Shown: positions 9,953-20,549, counted from the stretch's first letter. The stretch: DNA of 64,000 nucleotides from Achromobacter sp. Bel (GCF_012928505.1 NZ_JABBJN010000020.1:1-64000); one strand, 5' to 3'. The notes: a model not told the origin generated them from the letters alone. Numbers and translations: made by a program.

Positions 9953-12900
9953 ATGCCCAAGCGTACAGACCTAAAAAGCATACTCATCATCGGCGCCGGC
10001 CCCATCATCATCGGGCAGGCCTGCGAATTCGACTATTCCGGCGCACAGGCTTGCAAGGCGCTCAAGGCCGAGGGTTACCGCACCATTCTGGTGAACAGCA
10101 ACCCGGCCACGATCATGACGGACCCGGAAACGGCCGACGTCACCTACATCGAGCCCATCACCTGGCAAGCCGTCGAAAAGATCATCGAGCGTGAAAAGCC
10201 CGATGCGCTGTTGCCGACCATGGGCGGCCAGACCGCGCTGAACTGCGCGCTGGACCTGGCCCACCACGGCGTGCTGAAGAAGCACAACGTGGAGCTGATC
10301 GGCGCCAACGAGCACGCCATCGAAAAGGCCGAAGACCGCCAGAAGTTCAAGCAGGCCATGACCGACATCGGCCTGGAATCGGCCAAGTCGGGCGTTGCCC
10401 ACAGCATGGACGAAGCCTGGGAAGTGCAGCGCCGCATCGCGGCCGAAGTCGGCACCTCGGGCTTCCCGGCCGTGATCCGCCCCAGCTTCACGATGGGTGG
10501 TTCGGGTGGCGGCATCGCCTACAACGCCGAAGAATTCGAAACCATCTGCCGCCGTGGCCTGGAAGCGTCGCCCACCAGCGAATTGCTGATCGAAGAGTCG
10601 CTGTTGGGCTGGAAGGAATTCGAGATGGAAGTGGTCCGCGACAAGGCGGACAACTGCATCATCGTCTGCTCGATCGAAAACCTGGACCCGATGGGCGTGC
10701 ACACCGGTGACTCGATCACCGTGGCGCCGGCCCAGACGCTGACCGACAAGGAATACCAGATCATGCGTAACGCATCGATCGCGGTGTTGCGCGAGATCGG
10801 CGTGGATACGGGCGGTTCGAACGTGCAGTTCGCGGTCAACCCGCGCGACGGCCGCATGATCGTCATCGAGATGAACCCGCGCGTGTCGCGTTCGTCGGCG
10901 CTGGCCTCCAAGGCCACTGGCTTCCCCATCGCCAAGGTCGCCGCGCGCCTGGCCGTGGGCTACACGCTGGACGAGCTCAAGAACGAAATCACCGGCGGCG
11001 CAACGCCCGCTTCGTTCGAACCGTCGATCGACTACGTCGTCACCAAGGTGCCGCGTTTCGCGTTCGAGAAATTCCCCACCGCCGACGCGCGCCTGACCAC
11101 CCAGATGAAGTCCGTGGGTGAAGTCATGGCCATCGGCCGCACCTTCCAGGAGTCGTTCCAGAAGGCGCTGCGTGGCCTGGAAGTCGGCGTCGACGGCCTG
11201 AACCAGAAGACGACCGACCGCGAAAAGCTGCAAGTCGAACTGGGCGAGCCCGGTCCGGAACGCATCTGGTACGTGGGCGACGCCTTCGCGCAAGGCTTCA
11301 CGCTGGACGAAGTGCACAACATCACGCACATCGACCCGTGGTTCCTGTCGCAGATCAAGGAAATCGTCGACATCGAACTGGCGCTGGAACAAAAGACGCT
11401 GGCCGACCTGGATTACGCCACCCTGTGGGAACTGAAGCGCCGCGGTTTCTCCGACCGCCGCCTGGCGTTCCTGCTGGATTCCGCTGAATCCGAGGTGCGC
11501 AAGCTGCGTCACCAACTGAACGTGCGCCCGGTCTACAAGCGCGTCGACACCTGCGCCGCCGAATTCGCCACCCGCACCGCCTACATGTACTCCACGTACG
11601 AGGAAGAGTGCGAATCCGCGCCCACCGATCGCAAGAAGATCGTGGTGCTGGGCGGCGGCCCGAACCGGATCGGCCAGGGTATCGAATTCGACTACTGCTG
11701 CGTGCATGCCGCGCTGGCGCTGCGTGAAGACGGGTACGAGACCATCATGGTCAACTGCAACCCGGAAACCGTGTCCACCGACTACGACACGTCGGACCGC
11801 CTGTACTTCGAACCGCTGACCTTGGAAGACGTGCTGGAAATCGTCCACAAGGAAAACCCGGTCGGCATGATCGTCCAGTACGGCGGCCAGACCCCGTTGA
11901 AGCTGGCGCGCGCCCTGGAAGCCAACGGCGTGCCGATCATCGGCACCAGCCCGGAATCCATCGACGTCGCCGAAGACCGCGAGCGTTTCCAGAAGCTGTT
12001 GAACAAGCTTGGCCTGCGCCAGCCGCCCAACCGCACCGCGCGCACCGAAGGCGAGGCCCTGGCCCATGCCACCGAAATCGGCTACCCGCTGGTCGTCCGC
12101 CCCAGCTACGTGCTGGGCGGCCGCGCCATGGAAATCGTGCACGAGCAGCAAGACCTCGAGCGCTACATGCGCGAGGCCGTGAAGGTCAGCAATGACTCGC
12201 CCGTGCTGCTGGACCGTTTCCTGAACAACGCCACTGAAGTGGACGTGGACTGCCTGGCCGACGGCGAAACCGTCTTCATCGGCGGCGTCATGGAACACAT
12301 CGAGCAGGCCGGCGTGCACTCGGGCGATTCGGCTTGCAGCCTGCCGCCTTACTCGCTGTCGGCGGAAGTCATCGCCGAGATCAAGCGCCAGACCACGATG
12401 ATGGCCAAGGCCTTGAACGTCAGCGGCCTGATGAACGTGCAGTTCGCGATCCAGGGTGGCGATGTCTACGTGCTGGAAGTGAATCCGCGTGCATCGCGCA
12501 CGGTGCCCTACGTGTCCAAGGCCACCGGCCTGCAACTGGCCAAGATCGCCGCGCGCGCCATGGCCGGCCAGACGCTGGCTGCACAAGGCATCACGAAGGA
12601 AGTCGTGCCGCCTTACTTCTCGGTCAAGGAAGCCGTGTTCCCGTTCGTGAAGTTCCCGGGCGTGGACACCATCCTCGGTCCGGAAATGAAGTCGACCGGC
12701 GAAGTGATGGGCGTGGGCATGAGCTTCGGCGAGGCCTTCGTGAAGTCGCAGCTGGCTGCCGGCGTGCGTCTGCCGGAATCCGGCACGGTGTTCATCAGCG
12801 TGAAGAATCAGGACAAGCCCCGCGCCGTGGAAGTGGCGCGTGGTCTGCATGCCTTGGGCTTCAAGCTGGTTGCCACACGTGGCACGGCCGCCGAGATCGA

Positions 12901-13195
12901 AGCCGCCGGCATCCCGGTGCAGGTAGTCAACAAGGTCACCGAAGGCCGCCCGCACATCGTCGACATGGTGAAGAACGGCGAAATCGCGCTGGTCATCAAC
13001 ACCGTCGAAGAGCGTCGCAACGCCATTGTTGATTCGCGCACCATCCGTACCCAGTCGCTGGCGGCTCGCGTCACCTTCTTCACCACCATCGCCGGCGCCC
13101 GCGCCGCGGTCGAAGGCATGCAGTACCTGCGTCAAGGCCTCGGCCTGCAGGTGTACCCGTTGCAGGATCTGCACGCATCGCTGTTGAAGAACTGA
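9953..13195 (+). CDS. carB: Carbamoyl-phosphate synthase large subunit
   Basis: A 1080-residue protein of normal length with the tandem ATP-grasp organisation. The first half has [19 protein letters not shown] and [11 protein letters not shown]; the second repeats these as [17 protein letters not shown] and [10 protein letters not shown]. The C-terminal MGS-like allosteric domain ([22 protein letters not shown]) follows. It makes carbamoyl phosphate from bicarbonate, ATP and CarA-derived ammonia. Second gene of carAB, closed by a terminator at 13258. Long antisense open frames here are composition artefacts. Confidence 0.98.
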   Translation: MPKRTDLKSILIIGAGPIIIGQACEFDYSGAQACKALKAEGYRTILVNSNPATIMTDPETADVTYIEPITWQAVEKIIEREKPDALLPTMGGQTALNCALDLAHHGVLKKHNVELIGANEHAIEKAEDRQKFKQAMTDIGLESAKSGVAHSMDEAWEVQRRIAAEVGTSGFPAVIRPSFTMGGSGGGIAYNAEEFETICRRGLEASPTSELLIEESLLGWKEFEMEVVRDKADNCIIVCSIENLDPMGVHTGDSITVAPAQTLTDKEYQIMRNASIAVLREIGVDTGGSNVQFAVNPRDGRMIVIEMNPRVSRSSALASKATGFPIAKVAARLAVGYTLDELKNEITGGATPASFEPSIDYVVTKVPRFAFEKFPTADARLTTQMKSVGEVMAIGRTFQESFQKALRGLEVGVDGLNQKTTDREKLQVELGEPGPERIWYVGDAFAQGFTLDEVHNITHIDPWFLSQIKEIVDIELALEQKTLADLDYATLWELKRRGFSDRRLAFLLDSAESEVRKLRHQLNVRPVYKRVDTCAAEFATRTAYMYSTYEEECESAPTDRKKIVVLGGGPNRIGQGIEFDYCCVHAALALREDGYETIMVNCNPETVSTDYDTSDRLYFEPLTLEDVLEIVHKENPVGMIVQYGGQTPLKLARALEANGVPIIGTSPESIDVAEDRERFQKLLNKLGLRQPPNRTARTEGEALAHATEIGYPLVVRPSYVLGGRAMEIVHEQQDLERYMREAVKVSNDSPVLLDRFLNNATEVDVDCLADGETVFIGGVMEHIEQAGVHSGDSACSLPPYSLSAEVIAEIKRQTTMMAKALNVSGLMNVQFAIQGGDVYVLEVNPRASRTVPYVSKATGLQLAKIAARAMAGQTLAAQGITKEVVPPYFSVKEAVFPFVKFPGVDTILGPEMKSTGEVMGVGMSFGEAFVKSQLAAGVRLPESGTVFISVKNQDKPRAVEVARGLHALGFKLVATRGTAAEIEAAGIPVQVVNKVTEGRPHIVDMVKNGEIALVINTVEERRNAIVDSRTIRTQSLAARVTFFTTIAGARAAVEGMQYLRQGLGLQVYPLQDLHASLLKN

Positions 13196-13257
13196 AACGA
13201 AAGCGCCAAGCGGGCGCGCGGCCTGAAGCCAGCCGCGCACGCTTGATGTAGGATGCC

Positions 13258-13292
13258 GGGGCGGCCCTTGTCAAAGAGGGTCGCCCCTTTTT
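13258..13292 (+). terminator. Rho-independent terminator after carAB
   Basis: Stem GGGGCGGCCC / GGGTCGCCCC with a 10-nt loop, followed directly by TTTTT. Located 62 bp after carB and just before the SDR gene. Confidence 0.8.
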
Positions 13293-13313
13293 CATCTCTG
13301 CTTACGGCAATCC

Positions 13314-14078
13314 ATGAATCGAGTCTTCATTACCGGCGCCAGCAGCGGCCTGGGCCGCGCCCTGGCGCAGCAGTACGCCGCATCCGGCGCCACGCTGGGC
13401 CTGCTTGGGCGGCGCGAAGATGCGTTGCGCGAGCTGGCCGACAGCCTGCCCGGTGAACACCGTTGCTATGCCGTGGATGTGCGCGACCGCGCGGCCCTGC
13501 ACGCGGCCGCATCCGATTTCATCGCGTTCTGCCAGGGCAGGGTGGACGTGGTCATCGCCAGCGCCGGCATCAGCGCGGGCACGCTGACCGAGCATGGCGA
13601 AGACTATGACGTGTTCAAGGCCATCGTCGACACCAATCTGCTGGCCACCGTCGCCACCTTCGAGCCGTTCGTGGGCGCCATGCGCGCGGCGGGCGCCGGA
13701 CGGCTGGTGGGCATCGCCAGCGTGGCCGGCGTGCGCGGCCTGCCGGGCGCGGGCGCCTACAGCGCGTCCAAATCCGCCGTGGTGACCTATTGCGAGAGCT
13801 TGCGGCTGGAACTGGCGGCCGATGGCATCCGGGTCGTGACGATCGCGCCCGGCTACATCAAGACCGCCATGACGGCGAAGAATCCGTATTCGATGCCCTT
13901 CCTGATGGAAGCGGATGCCTTTGCGCAACGCGCGCATGCCGCGATCGAGCGCGGCACGTCGTATACCGTGATTCCGTGGCAGATGGGCGTGGTGGCCAAG
14001 CTGATGCGCCTGTTGCCCAACGCGGTGTATGACAGGCTTGCGCGCAACGCGCCGCGCAAGCCGCGCAAAGCGGGGTAG
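13314..14078 (+). CDS. Short-chain dehydrogenase/reductase (SDR)
   Basis: A 254-residue classical SDR. The cofactor motif TGASSGLG is at residues 7-14, and the catalytic triad is Ser136, Tyr149 and Lys153 (YSASK). The acidic DVRDR segment near residue 55 and Arg33/Arg34 after the second strand fit NADP(H) use. The substrate is unknown. It starts 22 bp after the carAB terminator, so it has its own promoter or relies on read-through. It ends 30 bp before the convergent phosphatase gene. Confidence 0.92.
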   Translation: MNRVFITGASSGLGRALAQQYAASGATLGLLGRREDALRELADSLPGEHRCYAVDVRDRAALHAAASDFIAFCQGRVDVVIASAGISAGTLTEHGEDYDVFKAIVDTNLLATVATFEPFVGAMRAAGAGRLVGIASVAGVRGLPGAGAYSASKSAVVTYCESLRLELAADGIRVVTIAPGYIKTAMTAKNPYSMPFLMEADAFAQRAHAAIERGTSYTVIPWQMGVVAKLMRLLPNAVYDRLARNAPRKPRKAG

Positions 14079-14108
14079 GTTCCGCCTCGCGCTTGCAGTG
14101 GCTGCCGC

Positions 14109-14753
14109 CTATGGCACCACGTCGTCGCCGACTTCGTCGGCCACATGCCCCACGTCGCCCCAGTCCAGCACTTCCCATTTGCGGCCTTGCACGCCGACAC
14201 GGTTGATGCTGACGTTAAGCAGCGCCGCGTCGCGCGGCGCGTTCAGCGGCACGCCCGACGCATGGCGCCAGATGATGTCCAGCACGCCGCCGTGCGTGAA
14301 CAGCAGGATGCGTTCGCCGTCGTGGCGGCTGGCGATGTCGTCCACCGTGGAGATCACGCGCGACTGGAACTGGCCGAGCGTTTCGCCGCCATCCAGGGGG
14401 CGGAGCGGGTCACGGCTTTTCCAGGCGGCCGCTGCCTCCGGGGCCTGCACGTCAATGCGTTCGTGGTCCAGGCCTTCCAGCACGCCGAAGCCCCGCTCGC
14501 GGATGCCGGGTTCCACGCGCACGCGCAGGCCCAACTGTTCGGACACGGGCACGGCGGTGGCGTGGGCGCGTTGCAGGTCGCTGCTGTAGATGGCGTGGAT
14601 CGGCGTGTGGCGGACTTCTTCGCGCAGGCGCGCCGCCAACAGGCTGGCCTGGTTGATGCCAAATTCGTTCAGGGGGATGTCTTTCCAGCCTTGCAGGCGG
14701 CGCTGGCGGTTCCAGTCGGTTTCGCCATGGCGGATGAACCAGATTTCAGTCAT
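14109..14753 (-). CDS. Histidine phosphatase family protein (phosphoglycerate-mutase-like)
   Basis: A 214-residue member of the histidine phosphatase superfamily. The phosphohistidine motif IRHGETDWN (His9) is followed by LTD-like positioning (PLNEFGINQASLLA), SSDLQRAHATA, and the second catalytic His in LFTHGGVLD. Homologues are called GpmB or cobalamin/phosphoserine phosphatases; substrate class cannot be settled. It is transcribed towards the SDR gene. The start codon has no clear Shine-Dalgarno sequence. Confidence 0.9.
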   Translation of the reverse strand: MTEIWFIRHGETDWNRQRRLQGWKDIPLNEFGINQASLLAARLREEVRHTPIHAIYSSDLQRAHATAVPVSEQLGLRVRVEPGIRERGFGVLEGLDHERIDVQAPEAAAAWKSRDPLRPLDGGETLGQFQSRVISTVDDIASRHDGERILLFTHGGVLDIIWRHASGVPLNAPRDAALLNVSINRVGVQGRKWEVLDWGDVGHVADEVGDDVVP

Positions 14754-14782
14754 TGGGGGTGTCGTGATGCGGGGAGTAAGGC

Positions 14783-15691
14783 TTAGAGCTGGGCCGGCGC
14801 GATGGTCGCGCGCGGCTTCCAGATGGTTTGAATGATCGAGCTTAACGCGACCAGCGCGGGCTCGCTAGCGCGCTCATACGGCAGGATGAAGCCTAGCATG
14901 GCGTCCACGCGGGCCTGGCCCCACACGATGAAATCATTGGAGGCCGCGCCCGCCAGTGCGGTTTCCTCGCGCAGCAGCGCGCAGCCCGCGCCCGCGCGCA
15001 CCAGCGCATCCAGGTTGGCCTGGTCGTCGTGCTGCATGACGATGCGCGGCGACAGGCCGTGGCGTTCGAACATGTCGCGCAGCAGCAGGTGGGTATGGCA
15101 GCCGGACGGGCCGTCCAGCCAAGGCAATTGCGCCACTTCCCGCCAGCCGCCGCGCTTGAGCACCGCGGCGTGCTCTCTCGGCATGGCGATGCGGTAGCGC
15201 ACGCTGCGTAACGGCAGCCACAGCACGCCGCGCGGCGGATTGGCGGCAATGGTCAGCGCGGCCGGCAGCCGGCCCGTGCTGACCTGCTCGGCCAGCGTGG
15301 CGGCGGGCAGCGTCTGGGTCTTCAGTTCCACCAGCGGCAGCCGCTGGTTGACGGCCGACGCCAATTCGCCCAAGCGCAGGAAATCCGGCATTTCGCTGGG
15401 CACGCCCAGTTCCACCACGCCGTGCAGGCTGCCTTGTAGCTGCTGCGCTTCGGATTTGAGTTGCGCGCCCAGCACCAGCAGCGATTCCGCTGTGGGCAAC
15501 AGCACTTCGCCTGCCTTGGCCAGCGCGAGCCGGCCGCTACTGCGGTCGAACAGCGCTACGCCCAGGCTTTGCTCCAGCGCCTTGATCTGCGCGGTGACCG
15601 CGGGCTGCGTCAGCGATAGCGCTTCGGCCGCTTTCGTCAGGTTGCCCAGGCGGGCGACCGTGACGAAGGCGCGGATCTGATAGATTTCCAT
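14783..15691 (-). CDS. LysR family transcriptional regulator
   Basis: A 302-residue LysR protein. The N-terminal winged HTH is typical (MEIYQIRAFVTVARLGNLTKAAEAL, then QPAVTAQIKALEQSLGVALFDR), followed by a periplasmic-binding-like sensor domain. The start is ATG at 15691, since the HTH begins exactly there. It lies 10 bp after the ABC ATPase gene on the same strand, so it is probably the last gene of the transporter operon, an unusual arrangement for a LysR regulator, which is more often divergent. Confidence 0.92.
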   Translation of the reverse strand: MEIYQIRAFVTVARLGNLTKAAEALSLTQPAVTAQIKALEQSLGVALFDRSSGRLALAKAGEVLLPTAESLLVLGAQLKSEAQQLQGSLHGVVELGVPSEMPDFLRLGELASAVNQRLPLVELKTQTLPAATLAEQVSTGRLPAALTIAANPPRGVLWLPLRSVRYRIAMPREHAAVLKRGGWREVAQLPWLDGPSGCHTHLLLRDMFERHGLSPRIVMQHDDQANLDALVRAGAGCALLREETALAGAASNDFIVWGQARVDAMLGFILPYERASEPALVALSSIIQTIWKPRATIAPAQL

Positions 15692-15701
15692 GGCCGCCAG
15701 T

Positions 15702-16787
15702 TTAGGCCGCGAGCAGCCGGACCTGGGTGGGTTCCAGCCCGATCGACACCGGCGCACCGGCCGGGAAGGGGGACAGCCCCGCCAGATGCGACTGATCGGC
15801 CGTCAGGCGTTGTTCGCCGATCAGCACCTGGTAGCGCGTGAATTCTCCCAGGAATTCGCTGCTTTCGACAATGCCCGGCAGCCAGACGTAGCGCGCGTCG
15901 CCCAGGCCGTCAGCCATTTCGATCTGCACCGTGTGAGGCCGGAAGCTGGCCGCCAGCCGCGAGGCTGCCGGCGCCTCGGCCGTCAGGGGCAAATGCAGGT
16001 CGCCGATGCCTTCCACCGCCAGCACCACGCTGCCGCTGGTGCGTTCGCGCACGTCGCCCTCCAGCACGTTCATTGTGCCCACGAAGTTGGCCACGAAACG
16101 ATTCACCGGATAGTCGAACAGGGTGCTGGGCGTGCCGATCTGCTGCACCACGCCGTGGTCCAGCACGGCCATCCGGTCGGCCGTGGTCATGGCTTCTTCC
16201 TGGTCGTGCGTGACGAAGATGGTGGTGATGCCCAGGCGGCGCTGCAGGCTCAGCAAGTCCTGGCGCATCTGCACGCGCAGCTTCTTGTCCAGGTTGGACA
16301 GCGGTTCGTCCAGCAGCAGCACCTGCGGTTCGATGACGATGGTGCGGGCCAGCGCCACGCGCTGCTGTTGGCCGCCCGACAGCTGGTTGGGGCGCCGCTT
16401 GCCGTATTGCGACAGGCCCACGAGCTCCAGCGCCGCTTCCACCTTGGCGCGGATCTCCGCCTTCGGGAGCTTGCGCTCCACCAGGCCGAAAGCCACGTTG
16501 TCCCACACCGTCATGTGCGGCCACAGCGCATAGTTCTGGAACACCATGCCGATGTTGCGGTTCCAGGGGGGCGTGCCGCTGATGTCCTTGCCGTCCACCA
16601 GCAATTGTCCTGCGCTGTGGCGGTTGAAACCGGCGATCAGCCGCAGCAGCGTGGATTTTCCCGACCCCGACGGCCCCAGCAGGGCGAAGAACTCGCCGGG
16701 CTCGATGTTGATGTTCACATCCTTCAGCACTTCCGTCTTGCCATAAGACAGGCGGATGTTGCGGCATTCGACGCTGACTTTCTTCAT
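15702..16787 (-). CDS. ABC transporter ATP-binding protein, FbpC/PotA type
   Basis: A 361-residue ATPase with Walker A GPSGSGKST (38-46), Q-loop, signature [14 protein letters not shown], Walker B VLLLDEPLSNLD and H-loop IFVTHDQEEAM. A C-terminal TOBE-like beta domain follows from about residue 270. It belongs to the Fe3+/spermidine/2-aminoethylphosphonate importer class. It overlaps the permease gene by 4 bp. Confidence 0.92.
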   Translation of the reverse strand: MKKVSVECRNIRLSYGKTEVLKDVNINIEPGEFFALLGPSGSGKSTLLRLIAGFNRHSAGQLLVDGKDISGTPPWNRNIGMVFQNYALWPHMTVWDNVAFGLVERKLPKAEIRAKVEAALELVGLSQYGKRRPNQLSGGQQQRVALARTIVIEPQVLLLDEPLSNLDKKLRVQMRQDLLSLQRRLGITTIFVTHDQEEAMTTADRMAVLDHGVVQQIGTPSTLFDYPVNRFVANFVGTMNVLEGDVRERTSGSVVLAVEGIGDLHLPLTAEAPAASRLAASFRPHTVQIEMADGLGDARYVWLPGIVESSEFLGEFTRYQVLIGEQRLTADQSHLAGLSPFPAGAPVSIGLEPTQVRLLAA

Positions 16788-18496
16788 GCGGATTCCCCTT
16801 CATTGCGTGCCGGACGCTGACGCGACTGCGCGCGCTCCACCAGCAAGTGCGATACATAGGTGCCGATGGCCACCGCGGCCACCGCCAGCACGCCCAGTGC
16901 GGCGCCGGGGCCCCGGCCGGCCGCGCTTTGCATATACAGATAGATGCCGTAGCTCATGGGCGCCTGGCTGTCTTTGGTGACAAGCATGATGGTGGCCGAT
17001 AGCTCCACCGCCGCGGTCACGAAGCTGGTCACGAAGCCCGCCAGCATGCCACCGGCCATCAACGGCACCACCACGCGCCGTATCGTGCTCATCCGGGTGG
17101 CGCCCAGCGATTGCGCCGCTTCCTCCAGCGAGACGTTGATCTGCTGCAGCGACGCGACGCAGGAACGCAGCGCGTAGGGCAGCCGCCGGACCGAATACGC
17201 GATCATGATGATGATCCACGACGAGGTGAGCAAGGTGCCGGTGCCGGGCAGCTCGATACCGCGGAAGGTGCGCAAAAAGCCGATGGCCAGCACGATGCCG
17301 GGGATCGCCAGCGCCGCCGAGGCCATGAAGTCCAGCCACTGGCGCGCCGGCAGCCGGGTGCGCAGCATCAGGTAGGCGATGGCGGTGCCGAGGATGACGT
17401 CCACGCCTGCGGCCAGGCCGCAATAGAGCAGGGTGTTGGCGATCATGCCCTGGGACTCGGAGAACACCGCTGAGTAATGGGCCAGCGTGTAGCCGTCGGG
17501 CAGCGGCGCGAAACTCCAGACGCTGGCAAGCGACAGCAGCAGCACGCCCATGTGCGGCGACAGCACCAGCAGCAGCACCAGGATGATCCATCCATAGGCC
17601 AGCACGCTTTCCATTGGACCCAGCTTGCGCTTCTGGATGCTGTTGCCGCCCTTTTGCAGCGTGGAATAGTCTCGTCCCTTAAGCACGCGCGCCGACAGCC
17701 ATAGCGCCAGGATTGAGAACGCGATCATGATTACGCTGATCACGTAGCCCAGGGGGTCCTCCAGCCCGACCTGCGTGATGCGCAGATAGGCTTGCGGGGC
17801 CAGCATGTTGGTCGTGCCCAGCACCAGCGGCGTGCCCAGGTCGTCGAACACCTTGACGAACACCAGCGAGGTGCCGGCCACGTAGCCCGGCAGCGCCAAC
17901 GGGAAAATCACGCGGCGGAACAATCGGAACCCGCGCGAGCCCAGGTTGAAAGCCGCTTCCTCCATGGCGCCGTCGATGTTGCGCAACGCCACCACCAGGT
18001 TCATCAGGATGAACGGAAAGTAGTGCAGCGCTTCCACGAAAATGACGCCGTTCAAGCCCTCCATGAACGGGATCGTGAACCCGAACCAGTCGTTCAGCAG
18101 CAGGTTGACGCTGCCCGACCGGCCGAAGATCAGCTGCATGGCCACCGCGCCCACGAAGGGCGGCATGATCAGCGGCAGCACGCCCAGCGTCTGGATGATG
18201 AGCGCGCCCCGGAAGTCGAAACGCACGGTGAAGTACGCCAGCGGCACGGCGATCAGCGACGCCAGTAGCGCCGACCATCCCGCCACGTACAGGCTGTTGA
18301 AGAAGGCTTCCTTCATCAACGGCTGATTGAAGAACGCGCCGAAGTGGCCCATCGTGAGGCTGCCGTCGGCATTCACGAAGGCGCTGTAGAACACCGTGCC
18401 TACGGGCACAGCCAGGAAAAGCAGCAAGAAGCCGAATACCAGCAGCGCCGTCAATACGGGGCCGGCGGGCAGGCGTGAGTGGCCCGAAGAATTCAT
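16784..18496 (-). CDS. ABC transporter permease, fused two-domain FbpB type
   Basis: A 570-residue membrane protein with two tandem permease halves of about six helices each, as in iron(III) importers of the FbpB/SfuB class. Each half has an EAA-type loop: AFNLGSRGFRLFRRVIFPLAL in the first and AAQSLGATRMSTIRRVVVPL in the second. It sits between the binding-protein gene (82 bp upstream) and the ATPase gene (4-bp overlap). Confidence 0.92.
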   Translation of the reverse strand: MNSSGHSRLPAGPVLTALLVFGFLLLFLAVPVGTVFYSAFVNADGSLTMGHFGAFFNQPLMKEAFFNSLYVAGWSALLASLIAVPLAYFTVRFDFRGALIIQTLGVLPLIMPPFVGAVAMQLIFGRSGSVNLLLNDWFGFTIPFMEGLNGVIFVEALHYFPFILMNLVVALRNIDGAMEEAAFNLGSRGFRLFRRVIFPLALPGYVAGTSLVFVKVFDDLGTPLVLGTTNMLAPQAYLRITQVGLEDPLGYVISVIMIAFSILALWLSARVLKGRDYSTLQKGGNSIQKRKLGPMESVLAYGWIILVLLLVLSPHMGVLLLSLASVWSFAPLPDGYTLAHYSAVFSESQGMIANTLLYCGLAAGVDVILGTAIAYLMLRTRLPARQWLDFMASAALAIPGIVLAIGFLRTFRGIELPGTGTLLTSSWIIIMIAYSVRRLPYALRSCVASLQQINVSLEEAAQSLGATRMSTIRRVVVPLMAGGMLAGFVTSFVTAAVELSATIMLVTKDSQAPMSYGIYLYMQSAAGRGPGAALGVLAVAAVAIGTYVSHLLVERAQSRQRPARNEGESA

Positions 18497-18578
18497 CGAG
18501 ATTCCCGAAATCGTTGCCAGGGGACCGCGGCGGGGCGCTCGGGAGCCGTCCCGTGCGCCGCCGCGCGCGTCGTGCGGA

Positions 18579-19904
18579 TTACAGCGCCGCGGCCTGTTTA
18601 GCCAGCTTGACGGCTTCTTCGTAGTTGGCCTTGGACTTGCCGTTCCACTCGCCTTCCAGCTGGGTGATCTGCTGGTTCACGGCGGCGTCCTTCTTGTTGC
18701 CGGCGAAGATCGCCAGAAAGGCGGGATCGGCGGCTTTCTTGCCGTCGACCAGCGGCGCCCAGGTCAGCTTGCGCGCCTGGGCCAGCAGCTCGGCGGCGCG
18801 GCCGCTCTTGGCCTTGTCGCCCAGCTTGGCTTCGGCGTCGTAGATGGCCTTGGTCGCGGCTTGCAGTTCCTTCAGCCGGAACGTGACGGTCTGGTCATAC
18901 AGCGATTGCACGACGTAGTAGCGCGTCTGCGACAGGTCTGCGTTGAACTGCACCTTGCTGCGTTTTGCGATGTCCGCCGGATCGGGGTAGCCCGCCGGGA
19001 TCTTGCCGGCCAGCGCCGAATACGGCAGCACGGGCAACCGCGAGATCTTCGGCTCAAGCAGCAGTTCCTGGCCTGCCTGGCTAAGCGTGAAGGCAATGAA
19101 TTTCTTGCCTTCCTCGGTGTTCTTCGCGCCCTCGATCAGCGCGATGTTGGCGGGCACGATGGCGGTTTCGGAGGGGTAGACGAACTCCACCGGGAACTTG
19201 GAGTACTTGCTGGACAGGCCGAAGAAGTCAATGACCGGGCCGGCGCCGAATTGGCCGTTGTTCACCCCGTCCGGCACGCCGAACGACCGCTCGGTGACGG
19301 CACTGCTGTTGCCGGACATGCGCAGCAAGGTGCTCCAGCCCTCATCCCAGCCTTCGCCCTGCAGGATGGTCTCGACTGTCAGGTGCATCGTGCCCGAACG
19401 CGACGGCGAGGTGATGCCGACGTGACCGAACCACTGTGGCGACAGCAAGTCCTTCCATTCCACGGGTGCGGGGATCTTGTGCGCTGCGATATAGCGCGTG
19501 TTGTAGACGATGCCGTAGCCCGCCAGCGCCTGTCCAAGGTACATGCCGCCCGGGTCGTTGATGGGGTAGTTGCCGATCTTGTCCGGCACGTCCTTGTTCG
19601 CCACGTCGGACGACTTGGCCAGCAGCTTGTCGCGGCCCAGCACTTCGAAGGCGTCTGGCGCGCTGGCCCAGAACACTTCCGGACGTTGGCCGGCGGGCGT
19701 TTCGCGCACATAAGCGATGCCCGACACCGTATTCTTATTCAGGATTTCCAGCGTGATGCCAGGATTGGCCTTTTCGAAGGCGCTCTTATAGGCCTGGGTC
19801 AGGTCTTTGGGAAACGACGTGATGACCGTGACGGTGCCGGCCAGGGCCGGTGCCGCGCAGGCGGCCAGCAGGGCTCCTGCAAGGGCTGTGCGCATTGCAT
19901 GCAT
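18579..19904 (-). CDS. ABC transporter extracellular solute-binding protein, Fbp/AEP-type
   Basis: A 441-residue secreted protein with a signal peptide (residues 1-22, cleavage near PALA-GTV). The mature region is of the bacterial extracellular solute-binding family seen with Fbp-type systems: VTVITSFPKDLTQAYKSAFE, VFWASAPDAFEVL, then GMYLGQALAGYGIVYNTRY. It is longer than most FbpA proteins (~320), with an extra C-terminal helical region after 330. Ligand is uncertain: ferric iron, or a phosphonate or other organic anion. ATG at 19904 has GGAGA 7 nt upstream. First gene of the importer-LysR operon. Confidence 0.88.
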   Translation of the reverse strand: MHAMRTALAGALLAACAAPALAGTVTVITSFPKDLTQAYKSAFEKANPGITLEILNKNTVSGIAYVRETPAGQRPEVFWASAPDAFEVLGRDKLLAKSSDVANKDVPDKIGNYPINDPGGMYLGQALAGYGIVYNTRYIAAHKIPAPVEWKDLLSPQWFGHVGITSPSRSGTMHLTVETILQGEGWDEGWSTLLRMSGNSSAVTERSFGVPDGVNNGQFGAGPVIDFFGLSSKYSKFPVEFVYPSETAIVPANIALIEGAKNTEEGKKFIAFTLSQAGQELLLEPKISRLPVLPYSALAGKIPAGYPDPADIAKRSKVQFNADLSQTRYYVVQSLYDQTVTFRLKELQAATKAIYDAEAKLGDKAKSGRAAELLAQARKLTWAPLVDGKKAADPAFLAIFAGNKKDAAVNQQITQLEGEWNGKSKANYEEAVKLAKQAAAL

Positions 19905-20029
19905 GGTTTGTCTCCGTAGTTTTTGATTTGTCCGGAGACAGTAATGTCTGACCTGCTATGCGTCCAATCAGAAATTTTGATGCGCGTCATCAGTGCGGGC
20001 GCCGGGATGCCGGCACCCGCCGTCGCGTA

Positions 20030-20449
20030 TCAGGCCGTCGTCGAGACGCCGCCTTTCGCGGCGCGCGCCTGTTGCACCATCACTTGCGCGATCTGGTCTT
20101 GGATCTGCACCGCCTGCGCATTCAGCGCCAGGAGCTGTTGCGCCTTCATTTCCTCGGACATCCCGCTGGCCTTGACCTTGGCGATCATGTCCATCACCCG
20201 CTTCAACTGCTTTTGCAGTTCCTTGATCTGGCGGGTGTATGCGTCGTCGTTGTCAGTGTCTTCGGTCGCGCTCGCGGCGCCCACGTTCATCCCGCCTGGC
20301 GCATTGACGCGGACCTTGCCGTCCGCGGTGAGCGAGGTCGCGTCCCCGCCCGTGGTCGACTTGGCTTCTTTGTTGGCCTGGATTCGTTCGGCCCACAGGT
20401 CGGCCAGCGGGTTGTTCCGGGAGATGCCGTTGATGGGAGGGGTCGCCAT
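20030..20449 (-). CDS. FlxA-like family protein, unknown function
   Basis: A 139-residue acidic, soluble protein. Residues 1-70 are low-complexity, while the C-terminal half is a long amphipathic helix pair (YTRQIKELQKQLKRVMDMIA and MKAQQLLALNAQAVQIQDQI) like FlxA-type proteins. ATG at 20449 is chosen for its AGGAG ribosome site; the frame runs 13 codons further to a GTG without one. It is divergent from the uracil permease. Some FlxA relatives are flagellar-regulon genes, which agrees only loosely with the chemotaxis receptor 1.5 kb away. Confidence 0.65.
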   Translation of the reverse strand: MATPPINGISRNNPLADLWAERIQANKEAKSTTGGDATSLTADGKVRVNAPGGMNVGAASATEDTDNDDAYTRQIKELQKQLKRVMDMIAKVKASGMSEEMKAQQLLALNAQAVQIQDQIAQVMVQQARAAKGGVSTTA

Positions 20450-20519
20450 GCTTGCTCCTGCTGCCAGGTTGGATTTCGGGGTTTCCACTAATACGGCATT
20501 CTGGCGGCAAACTTAAACG

Positions 20520-20549
20520 TTGCCGCCCCTTCGCGGCCCCCTTTACACT
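20520..20549 (+). promoter_or_regulatory. Candidate promoter of the uracil permease gene
   Basis: TTGCCG, 18-bp spacer, TACACT, ending 38 bp before the permease start. It lies in the 138-bp divergent region. Confidence 0.4.

Noticed and set aside
9971-13240. A 1089-codon open frame on the minus strand across carB
   Set aside because: A stop-free shadow created by the GC-rich codon use of carB; His/Arg-rich translation, no domain. Similar shadows over ftsH (26348-28348) and ppk1/pstS (34381-37014) were dismissed the same way.
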